Assembly: GCA_963803065.1 (NCBI GenBank)
Contig: CAWDKW010000013.1
Coordinates: 124,001 to 188,000, forward strand
Direction of reading: 5' to 3'
Source of the DNA: DASXMT01 sp963803065
GTDB taxonomy: Bacteria > Actinomycetota > Acidimicrobiia > Acidimicrobiales > RAAP-2
DNA: 64,000 nt
In this document: one piece after another, positions 34,342 through 42,983 of the stretch
Layout of the letters: each line of letters starts with the position of its first letter
How positions within the stretch are numbered: position 1 is the first letter of the stretch
Translations under genes and position numbers: made by a program
The notes under the pieces: model-generated
The model's input: the letters and a program-made list of their open reading frames with translations, nothing else
The model's database searches: none
What the model was told of the DNA's origin: nothing

Positions 34342-34764
34342 TCAGTGAAAGGCCTTGGCGTCGGCTTCGCGTAGCCGCTCGGCCATGGTCGCCAGGAGCT
34401 TGCGAGCCAGTGACGGAATCGCGGTGATGATGCCGTTGAACTGGCGCTGCCCGAGCACCAGGAGCAGCGACTCGGTGTCGGAGGTCACGGTGGCCGACCG
34501 CGGCTTCCGGTCGAGGAGGGCGAGCTCGCCGAAGTAACTGCCCGGTCCGAGCTTGGCCACCTTGCGCCCTTTGCGGGTCACCGTGGCCGAGCCGTCCACG
34601 ATGATGAAGAACTCGCGCCCGATGGTGCCCTCTTCGGTCAGGACCTTTCCCGCCGGCACGGTCACCTCGTCGAGCGAGCTCCGGATCCTGCGGAGCTCGC
34701 GGGCCGAGCAGCTCGAGAAGAGCCAGATGGTACTGAGGTCCAGTTCCTTCGCGCGTGAGGGCAT
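34342..34764 (-). CDS. Cyclic nucleotide-binding domain protein
   Basis: 140 residues, a single cNMP-binding beta barrel without a helix-turn-helix: VPAGKVLTEEGTIGREFFII, then GPGSYFGELALLDRKPRSAT, the phosphate-binding cassette with FGELALL and the Arg in PRSATV. It can bind cAMP or cGMP but cannot act as a CRP-type activator by itself. A class III cyclase gene lies 5 kb away, though no direct link is shown. Convergent with the etfD-like gene. Confidence 0.9.
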   Translation of the reverse strand: MPSRAKELDLSTIWLFSSCSARELRRIRSSLDEVTVPAGKVLTEEGTIGREFFIIVDGSATVTRKGRKVAKLGPGSYFGELALLDRKPRSATVTSDTESLLLVLGQRQFNGIITAIPSLARKLLATMAERLREADAKAFH

Positions 34765-34879
34765 GCGGAAAGGCTAACCGGGCGGTCGTCTCTGCGCCCG
34801 GTAATCGAGCCGCAGGGCCTCGGGCCCGAACCGGGCGCAGTTTCGCGGACCCCTTCGTTGTCTGTAGCCTTGGGCACCC

Positions 34880-35704
34880 ATGGCCGGAGATTCAGCGCGC
34901 AGATCGGGGTCGGCCGACGCCGGCAACGGTCAGGGGGCCGGCCTGGGCGCCTGGCTCTCGGCCACCTTCCTGCGGCCGCCGAAACCGAGAGCGCCCGAAG
35001 CCGACGAGGCCGACGAGCGCCCGCTGACCGAGGAGGAGCAGCGCAGGGAGGCCCGCATGCTCGATCCGACGGAGCGCAAGATCGGGATCGCGGCCACCGT
35101 GCTGGCCCTGATCATCAGCCTGGGGCTGACCGTCCCCTACTTGGTCGATCGGCACCTGACCGTGAAGGTGAAACAGGCAGGGACGCCGACCGGGACCACC
35201 TGCTCGCCCGGGTTCACCTACTCGAAGGTGGGCAAACAGGCCGCCCAGTGCACCGGGAACGTGGTCTACCCGGTGAGCCACTGGCTCGTGTTGATGGTCC
35301 TGTTGCTGGTGTTCGCCCTCGCCATCTTCATCACCCTGCGTGTGGGCCGCCGCATCCCGCTGGGGTTCGCCATCCTCGTGTCCGGCATCGCCTATGAGAG
35401 CACCGTCGGGCTCCTCGGGCTCTTGTTCATCGTCCCCGGCGCCTACCTCTTGTTCCGGGCCTGGAAGGTCAGCCGTCCGGACTCTCCAGCCGGTCAGGTG
35501 TCACCGTCGCGGAGCGGCCCGAAGGGCGGATCGCCCTCCCGTCGGCCCCAGCCCTCGGGCTCGGGGGGCTCGAACAAGCGCTACACGCCCAAGGCGCCTC
35601 CGGCCAAGCCGTCCTCGGGCAAGGCCTCTCCGGCCAGGTCGTCCTCGGCCAAGAGCGCTCCGGGCAAGCCCCGGAAGAAGCGGCCGGCCCCGCCCTCCTC
35701 GTAA
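34880..35704 (+). CDS. Hypothetical membrane protein with basic Ser/Pro/Lys tail
   Basis: 274 residues. A charged N-terminal stretch (EADEADERPLTEEEQRREAR) precedes a helix at about 70-90 (IAATVLALIISLGLTVPYLV), a short extracytoplasmic loop with two cysteines (TTCSPGFTYSKVGKQAAQC), then two or three more helices (HWLVLMVLLLVFALAIFI, VGLLGLLFIVPGAYLLF). The last 75 residues are low-complexity KPSSGKASPARSSSAKSAP-type, similar in composition to histone-like tails. No known function. Starts behind CACCC with no strong ribosome-binding site. Confidence 0.72.
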   Translation: MAGDSARRSGSADAGNGQGAGLGAWLSATFLRPPKPRAPEADEADERPLTEEEQRREARMLDPTERKIGIAATVLALIISLGLTVPYLVDRHLTVKVKQAGTPTGTTCSPGFTYSKVGKQAAQCTGNVVYPVSHWLVLMVLLLVFALAIFITLRVGRRIPLGFAILVSGIAYESTVGLLGLLFIVPGAYLLFRAWKVSRPDSPAGQVSPSRSGPKGGSPSRRPQPSGSGGSNKRYTPKAPPAKPSSGKASPARSSSAKSAPGKPRKKRPAPPSS

Positions 35705-35770
35705 CGCAAGCCGTAAACGCGAGACGTCTCCTCCCCGCAGTCGTGCCTGATGAGCAGCGCGACTTGACAG

Positions 35771-35808
35771 TTAACACACCGGAAACCTCGACGTAGCCGA
35801 TGGGAAAC
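35771..35808 (+). promoter_or_regulatory. GlnR-type double box upstream of amt
   Basis: TTAAC (35771-35775), N6, GAAAC (35782-35786), N6, GTAGC (35793-35797), N6, GAAAC (35804-35808). Spacing equals the GlnR consensus of Streptomyces (gTnAC-n6-GaAAC repeated after n6); both GAAAC halves are perfect and the other halves each have one mismatch. 127 bp before the amt start. Confidence 0.7.
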
Positions 35809-35935
35809 AACGGGCGTGCAGAGTGTCCCCCAGCGGTGAGGCGACCGCCACCTGAAGTGCGCCGACCACGGTCAGCGCTCCCGGGAGGTTGGTACGCCTG
35901 GCCGGGAGTGTCACTTCGAGAGGAGAGCAGAGACC

Positions 35936-37336
35936 GTGTATATCCCGTACCCGCACTGGCTCAATCCAGGCGACAACACGTGGCAGATCGTGGCCGCAAC
36001 GCTGGTCGGCTTGATGAGCCTCCCGGGCATCGCCGTGCTCTATGGCGGGCTCGTCCAGAAGAAGTGGGCAGTGAACACCATGCTCATGGCCTTCTCGGGC
36101 TTCTCCCTCGTGCTCATCGTCTGGGTGCTCTGGGGATTCAACCTGGCTTTCGGCGTACCCGCCCACCTCGGTGGCGGCAATGCCCACAGCTTCTTCAACA
36201 ACGTGATCGGCCACTTCCACCCGGCCGTGAGCCACTTCGCTGAACAGAACCAGGAGGTCCTGCCCGAAGGGACGCTGATACCGTTCCACTTCAACCAGGC
36301 CACGTTCATGTACTTCCAGGTGGTGTTCGCAGCCATCACGCCGCTCCTCTTCCTGGGCAGCATCATCGGCCGCATGAAGTTCAAGGCCTGGTGCATCTTC
36401 GTGCCCCTGTGGATCACCTGCGTCTACTCCGTCAACGCCTTCCTCATCTGGGGTGGTGGCTTCTTCGCCCAGAAGGGCGCAGTGGACTACTCGGGTGGGT
36501 ACGTCATCCACCTCGCCGCTGGAGTCACCGGCTTCGTCGCCGCCTGGGTGGTCGGGCCCCGGCTGGAACGAGATCGTCGGCACGGCGTGCCGAACAACCT
36601 GCCGATGGTGGCCGTGGGCGCCGGGATCCTGTGGCTGGGATGGAACGGGTTCAACGGCGGTGACCCGTTCTATGCGGGTGCCGATGCCACCTCTGCCGTG
36701 CTGAACACCAACCTGGCGACGGCCGCTGCGCTGCTCACCTGGATGTTCATGGACATGTTCTTCACCAAGCAGCGGAAGGCAACGTTCCTCGGGGCCATCA
36801 ACGGCATGATCGTCGGCCTGGTGACCATCACGCCGGGCGCAGGCTTCGTCAACGGCTACGGCGCCATCCTCGAGGGCCTGATCGCCTCGGCCATCGTGTG
36901 GGTGGCGTGGAACTACCTGTCCAAGGTCCGGCCGTTCTCCAAGGTCGACGATGCGCTCGGGGTGGTCTACACCCACGGCATCGCCGGCCTGTGCGGTGGT
37001 CTGCTGGTCGGGTTCTTCGCCGACCCGGGCATGATCGAGTACATCGGGCTGGGCAAGGCCGCACCCGGTTTCTCGGTGACCGGCTTGTTCTACAGCGGCT
37101 CGTGGCACCAGGAATGGGAACAGTTCATCACTGCGGTCTGGGTGATCGTCTTCACCGCCATCGCCAGCTTCATCCTCTTGTGGATCGTGAAGCTGATCGT
37201 TGGGCTCCGTGAGCCGGACACGAACCTGGAGATCGGTGACGTCGCCGTTCACGACGAAGAGGCCTATCCCGAGGAGACCTTCGCCGAGAGGGTGGGCGCC
37301 GGCGTCGGTGCTCCCTCCGAGGAGCTGGAAGGCTGA
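35936..37336 (+). CDS. amt: Ammonium transporter
   Basis: 466 residues, 11 membrane helices by pattern. Twin pore histidines are visible: His192 (GYVIHLAAGVTGF) and His347 (VYTHGIAGLCGG). Other signatures: LPGIAVLYGGLVQKKWAVNT, GWNGFNGGDPF and NTNLATAAALLTW. The C-terminal cytosolic tail is acidic (EEAYPEETFAERV). GTG start after GAGAGGAGAGCAG. Followed by glnK across a hairpin, the common amt-glnK pair in which GlnK blocks the channel when nitrogen is plentiful. Probably GlnR-controlled, given the upstream box. Confidence 0.96.
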   Translation: MYIPYPHWLNPGDNTWQIVAATLVGLMSLPGIAVLYGGLVQKKWAVNTMLMAFSGFSLVLIVWVLWGFNLAFGVPAHLGGGNAHSFFNNVIGHFHPAVSHFAEQNQEVLPEGTLIPFHFNQATFMYFQVVFAAITPLLFLGSIIGRMKFKAWCIFVPLWITCVYSVNAFLIWGGGFFAQKGAVDYSGGYVIHLAAGVTGFVAAWVVGPRLERDRRHGVPNNLPMVAVGAGILWLGWNGFNGGDPFYAGADATSAVLNTNLATAAALLTWMFMDMFFTKQRKATFLGAINGMIVGLVTITPGAGFVNGYGAILEGLIASAIVWVAWNYLSKVRPFSKVDDALGVVYTHGIAGLCGGLLVGFFADPGMIEYIGLGKAAPGFSVTGLFYSGSWHQEWEQFITAVWVIVFTAIASFILLWIVKLIVGLREPDTNLEIGDVAVHDEEAYPEETFAERVGAGVGAPSEELEG

Positions 37337-37356
37337 CGTACACCCCCTAGGGCGGA

Positions 37357-37391
37357 CCGCCCCGTCCGAGCGCCAGTGCTCGGCGGGGCGG
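37357..37391. terminator. Strong amt-glnK intercistronic stem-loop
   Basis: CCGCCCCG (37357-37364), one bulged T, CCGAGC, loop GCCAGT, GCTCGG, CGGGGCGG (37384-37391): 14 base pairs. No T-tract follows, so it is more likely an attenuating or stabilising hairpin than a full terminator between amt and glnK. Confidence 0.65.
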
Positions 37392-37441
37392 ACCGCTCGA
37401 CCTTCGATCGCAGTTGCTAGTTCGACGAAAGGAAGTAGGAC

Positions 37442-37780
37442 GTGAAGCTTGTCGTAGCGGTAGTGAAGCCATTCAAGCTCGACGCCGTGAAGGAGGCCCT
37501 GAAGGTGTTGGGGATCCAGGGCCTGACCGTGACCGAGGTCCAAGGGTTCGGCCGCCAACGTGGCCATACCGAGGTGTACCGAGGCGCGGAGTACGAGGTG
37601 GAGTTCGTTCCCAAGGTTCGTCTCGAGATCGTCATCGACGACGAACGGATGGCCGACGTCCTCGACGCGGTGGTGGAGTCGGCCAACACCGGCAAGATCG
37701 GTGACGGCAAGGTATGGGTCCTCCCGGTCGAGGAGGTCGTCAGGGTACGTACCGGCGAGCGAGGCAGCGACGCCCTGTAG
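37442..37780 (+). CDS. glnK: Nitrogen regulatory protein P-II (GlnK/GlnB)
   Basis: 112 residues, exact P-II length. T-loop RQRGHTEVYRGAEY with the modifiable Tyr51; B-loop TGKIGDGKVWVLPVEEVVRV binds ATP/ADP and 2-oxoglutarate; C-loop VRTGERGSDAL. In actinobacteria the paired GlnK is adenylylated at Tyr51 and controls the adjacent ammonium transporter. The usual third gene glnD is not next to it: a convergent mutase gene follows. GTG start after AGGAAGTAGGA. Confidence 0.94.
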   Translation: MKLVVAVVKPFKLDAVKEALKVLGIQGLTVTEVQGFGRQRGHTEVYRGAEYEVEFVPKVRLEIVIDDERMADVLDAVVESANTGKIGDGKVWVLPVEEVVRVRTGERGSDAL

Positions 37781-37891
37781 GCGCTCATTCGGGGAGACCT
37801 CGCCCCAACCCTTCGGTGAACGGCCGGTCCGCCTCGACCGGTCGTTCGCCGCGTCCGGCGCCCGAAGGCCGACCGCCGGATCGTCGACCGC

Positions 37892-38647
37892 TCAGCCGGC
37901 CTGGCGGGCGACGGCCGCCGCCGCCTCCTGGGCCGCCTTCGGATCGCCGAGGTACCGGCTGGCCGCCACCGTGAGGTCGTCGTTCAGGCGGTAGCGGAAG
38001 GGGATGCCGGTCGGTATGTCCAGGTCGACGATGTCGTCGTCGCTGATCCCGTCGATGTGCTTGCGGAGGGCCCGGAGGCTGTTGCCGTGGGCCACGACCA
38101 GAACGGCCCCGCCCCGCCCGCCCGTGTCCAACAGGTCGGGCACGATCCGGTCCTCCCAATAGGGGACGGTGCGGGCGACCACGTCGGCCAGGCACTCGCT
38201 CCGGGGAAGGGCGTCCACCGGGATGTCGCGATAACGCGGGTCGCCGGCCGGATGGTGCTCGTCGCCGGGGGGCACCGGCGGCGGCGGCGTCGAGTAGCCC
38301 CGTCGCCATGCCATGAGCTGTTCGGGGCCGGCCTGTTCGGCCGTCTCCTTCTTGTTCTTCCCCTGGAGGGCCCCGTAGTGGCGCTCGTTCAGGCGCCAGT
38401 GGCGCCGGACCGGTAGCCAGGAGCGACCGGCCTCCTCGAGGGCGAGGTCGGCGGTCCGGATGGCCCGGGTCAGCACCGAGGTGTGGACCACCCGGAGGTC
38501 GAGGCCCGGCTCGTCCCGCAGCTGCCGCCCTGCCGTCCTGGCCTCGGCCTCACCATGGTCGGTGAGCGGCACGTCGTGCCATCCGGTGAAGCGGTTCTCG
38601 GCGTTCCAGGTTGACTGTCCGTGCCGCAGGAGCACCAGGTCGAGCAT
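37892..38647 (-). CDS. gpmA: 2,3-bisphosphoglycerate-dependent phosphoglycerate mutase
   Basis: 251 residues. Interconverts 3- and 2-phosphoglycerate. Phosphohistidine motif LVLLRHGQSTWNAENRFTGW, WRLNERHYGALQGKNKKETA, and the second histidine in VLVVAHGNSLRALRKHI. The start ATG 38647 gives the canonical MLDLVLLRHG; the longer frame to 38851 reads through the dnaK promoter. The C-terminus YLGDPKAAQEAAAAVARQ is normal. Divergent from dnaK. Confidence 0.95.
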   Translation of the reverse strand: MLDLVLLRHGQSTWNAENRFTGWHDVPLTDHGEAEARTAGRQLRDEPGLDLRVVHTSVLTRAIRTADLALEEAGRSWLPVRRHWRLNERHYGALQGKNKKETAEQAGPEQLMAWRRGYSTPPPPVPPGDEHHPAGDPRYRDIPVDALPRSECLADVVARTVPYWEDRIVPDLLDTGGRGGAVLVVAHGNSLRALRKHIDGISDDDIVDLDIPTGIPFRYRLNDDLTVAASRYLGDPKAAQEAAAAVARQAG

Positions 38648-38704
38648 GGGATGAGCGTACCTCCCGCCTGCAATCCCCACGATGAGTCCCTCGCCATAGC
38701 AAAA

Positions 38705-38736
38705 CTTATTGCATAGGCACTCAAGTTTGCTATACT
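38705..38736 (+). promoter_or_regulatory. dnaK promoter with HAIR-like operator
   Basis: TTGCAT (38709-38714), 16 bp, TATACT (38731-38736). Between them ACTCAAG (38719-38725) is a perfect right half of the HspR inverted repeat HAIR (CTTGAGT-N7-ACTCAAG). The left half at the correct N7 distance, CTTATTG (38705-38711), is weak (3 of 7). Its position suits repression by HspR, which is encoded at the end of the same operon. Confidence 0.55.
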
Positions 38737-38811
38737 GTTGAATCGAAACAGGCGAGGAGAGGGACCGACCGAGCCCATCAGGGGTTGCAGCACGGCGATC
38801 CGGACAAGCCG

Positions 38812-38877
38812 CAGCAGTTCGAGACAGCAGTGCGAGACAGCAGTGCGACACAGCAATTCGACACGCAATTCGGGACA
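38812..38877 (+). repeat. 13-bp tandem repeat in the dnaK leader
   Basis: Four perfect-length units of 13 bp (38812-38824, 38825-38837, 38838-38850, 38851-38863; type CAGCAGTGCGAGA) and a fifth imperfect unit to 38877, ending 41 bp before the dnaK start. The array lies in the transcribed leader, downstream of the -10 element. Function unknown. Confidence 0.85.
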
Positions 38878-38917
38878 GAGAGAGCCTGGGACCCAGGCAG
38901 ATGAGCAGGAGGCAACG

Positions 38918-40749
<1,832 letters not shown>

Positions 40750-40750
<1 letters not shown>

Positions 40751-41400
40751 TGAACGGTCCCGACCGGTCCCCCGATGACGAGGTTGTCGAGGATCCCGAG
40801 GACGCCGAAGTGGTCGATGCCGAGATCCTCGACGATCCGGCCGACGGCTCCGGCGGGTCGGCCGGGCCCGGCGCGCCTGAAGGCACGGGGCTCGGTGGCC
40901 CTGGGCCCGACGAGGGCGGTGTGGCCGAGGTGATCGTGGTCGATGACGACCCGATCGCCGCGGCCAGGGCGGAGCGCGACGAGTACCTCGACGCCCTCCG
41001 CCGCCTCCAGGCCGAGTTCGAGAACTACCGCAAGCGGGTGTCCAAGCAGCAGATGGAACAGGTCGAGCGGGCAGCGGTGTCGCTGGTGGACAAGCTGCTG
41101 CCCGTTCTCGACGTGCTGGACCTCGCCGCCGAGCACCTCGGTGAGGCGGACTCGGATGAGGGCAAGGCGCTGGTGCAGGCCTCGGCGTTGCTCACTGACG
41201 TCCTGGCCAAGGAAGGGCTCGAGCGGCTCGACCCGGCCGGGGCCCTGTTCGACCCCAACGCCCATGAGGCGGTGGGCAATGTGCCGGCCGGCGAGGGGGA
41301 ATCTGACGAAGAGGGGCCGACCGTGGCCCAGGTGATGCGGCCCGGGTACCGCTGGCGCGGGACGGTGGTCCGCCCGGCGATGGTGTTGGTGCGCAGCTGA
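40750..41400 (+). CDS. grpE: Nucleotide exchange factor GrpE
   Basis: 216 residues, start overlapping the dnaK stop by one base. Releases ADP from DnaK. The long N-terminal tail (about 70 residues) is acidic and Gly-rich; the helical and beta domain is typical: YLDALRRLQAEFENYRKRVS, LLPVLDVLDLAAEHLG, FDPNAHEAV and VAQVMRPGYRWRGTVVRPAM. The tail contains EVVDAEILDD, matching the DnaK C-terminus at DNA level. Confidence 0.96.
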
Positions 41401-41463
41401 GCGCACCGGCCGACTCGGTATCGGGACAGGTATCTGACAGAGAGGGACTGAGGCAAGACCACG

Positions 41464-42586
41464 GTGGCTCCGCAACGCGAATGGTTCGAGAACGACTACT
41501 ACAAGACCCTGGGCGTCCCCGAGTCGGCGACGGCCAAGGAGATCACCAGCGCGTACCGGAAACTGGCCAAGAAGCACCATCCCGACACCAATCCCGGTCA
41601 CGAAGACCAGTTCAAGGAGATCACCGCGGCCTACGACGTCCTCGGTGACGCCGCCCGGCGCAAGGAGTACGACGAAGTCCGGGCCATGGGCCCCATGGCC
41701 GGTGCCGGCGGGTTCCCCGGCGGCTTCGGTGGCGCCGGCGGGTCCACCTACCGGGTCGAGGACATGGGGGATCTCGGCGACCTGTTCGGCGGGTTGTTCG
41801 GCGGCCGGAACCGCCGCAGCCGGGGCGGGGCATCGGCGCCACAGCGGGGAGCCGACGTCGAGACCGAGCTGCACCTGTCCTTCGAGGACGCGGTCAACGG
41901 TGTGACCACCGGCGTCCATCTGACCACCGACGCCCGGTGCCACACCTGTGGGGGATCAGGCGCGGCCCCGGGCACCCATCCCGAGACCTGCCCGCGCTGC
42001 GGTGGCACTGGCGCCCTCCAGGACGACCAGGGTCTGTTCTCCCTGAGCCAGATCTGCCCGCAGTGCGGGGGCCGGGGGACCGTGGTGACGACCCCCTGCC
42101 CGACCTGCCGGGGAACCGGCGTGGAGCATCGCGACCCGCGAGGTGAAGGTCCGGATCCCGGCCGGGGTCGCCGACGGCCAGCGCATCCGGGTCAAGGGCA
42201 AGGGGGCGGCCGGCCGTGGCAACGCGCCCAGCGGCGACCTCTACGTGGTCGTGCGGGTGGGCCAACACCCCCTGTTCGGCCGCCGGGGCCGCAACCTCAC
42301 CATCACCGTGCCCATCACCTACCCGGAGGCGGCGCTCGGCACCACCGTGACCGTACCAACCCTCACCGACTCGGTGACCCTGCGCATACCGCCGGGGACG
42401 CCATCGGGCCAGACCTTCCGGGTCAAGGGCCGCGGGGTGGCCGGCGGGAGGAAGAGCGCGACGGGCGACCTGTTGGTCACCGTGGACGTGACCGTGCCCA
42501 AGACCCTGACTGACGAGCAGCGGGCTGCGGTCGAGGCCCTGGCCGCCGCCTCCGACGGCTCGCCACGCGACTACCTGGGGGTGTGA
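41464..42586 (+). CDS. dnaJ: Chaperone DnaJ, apparent one-base frameshift
   Basis: Hsp40 co-chaperone; 373 residues when joined. J domain DYYKTLGVPESATAKEITSA with the HPD tripeptide in KKHHPDTNPGHEDQFKEI; Gly-rich linker; four zinc repeats CHTCGGSG, CPRCGGTG, CPQCGGRG, CPTCRGTG. As given, the frame breaks right after the fourth repeat. The next frame supplies TREVKVRIPAGVADGQRI and the C-terminal domains to the stop at 42586. Removing one C at 42130 repairs it. GTG start 41464. In a core chaperone operon this is best explained by a sequence error. Confidence 0.93.
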
Positions 42587-42587
42587 C

Positions 42588-42983
42588 ATGACCGACGACG
42601 CCCACTCGCGTGCCGTCTACGTCATCTCGGTGGCGGCCGAGCTGGCCGGGGTGCACCCCCAGACCCTGCGCGTCTACGAGCGCAAGGGCCTCCTCGACCC
42701 GAGCCGGACCGCAGGCGGCAGCCGCCGGTTCAGCGAGCGGGACCTCGCCCGACTGCGCCACATCCACGAGCTGACCGAGGCCGGCCTCAACCTCGAGGGG
42801 GTCAAGCGGGTCATGGAGCTCGAGACCGAGGTGGCCCGGCTCCACGGTGAGATCGAGCTCCTCCGGGCCGAGGCCCGCGAGGCGGTGGCCCGCACCCACC
42901 AGCTGTACCGACGGGACCTGGTGCCCGTGTCCCACGCACCGGTTCCCACCCGTCGCCAGAACCGAGGAGGGAGCACCCGATGA
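42588..42983 (+). CDS. hspR: Heat-shock repressor HspR (MerR family)
   Basis: 131 residues. MerR-type winged helix YVISVAAELAGVHPQTLRVY with ERKGLLDPSRTAGGSRRF, then LTEAGLNLEGVKRVMELE and a coiled coil. HspR binds HAIR operators of dnaK and clpB with DnaK as co-repressor in actinobacteria. It starts one base after dnaJ and overlaps clpB by four bases, so it is in the operon it is expected to repress. A HAIR-like site lies in the dnaK promoter. Confidence 0.94.
   Translation: MTDDAHSRAVYVISVAAELAGVHPQTLRVYERKGLLDPSRTAGGSRRFSERDLARLRHIHELTEAGLNLEGVKRVMELETEVARLHGEIELLRAEAREAVARTHQLYRRDLVPVSHAPVPTRRQNRGGSTR

Noticed and set aside
35771..37567. 598-codon minus-strand open frame
   Set aside because: Antisense to amt and covering the GlnR-type box; no protein features.
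38705..38736. CIRCE element at the dnaK promoter
   Set aside because: Only a CACTC core is shared; the right half GAGTGCTAA is absent and the operon carries hspR, so HAIR is the better reading.
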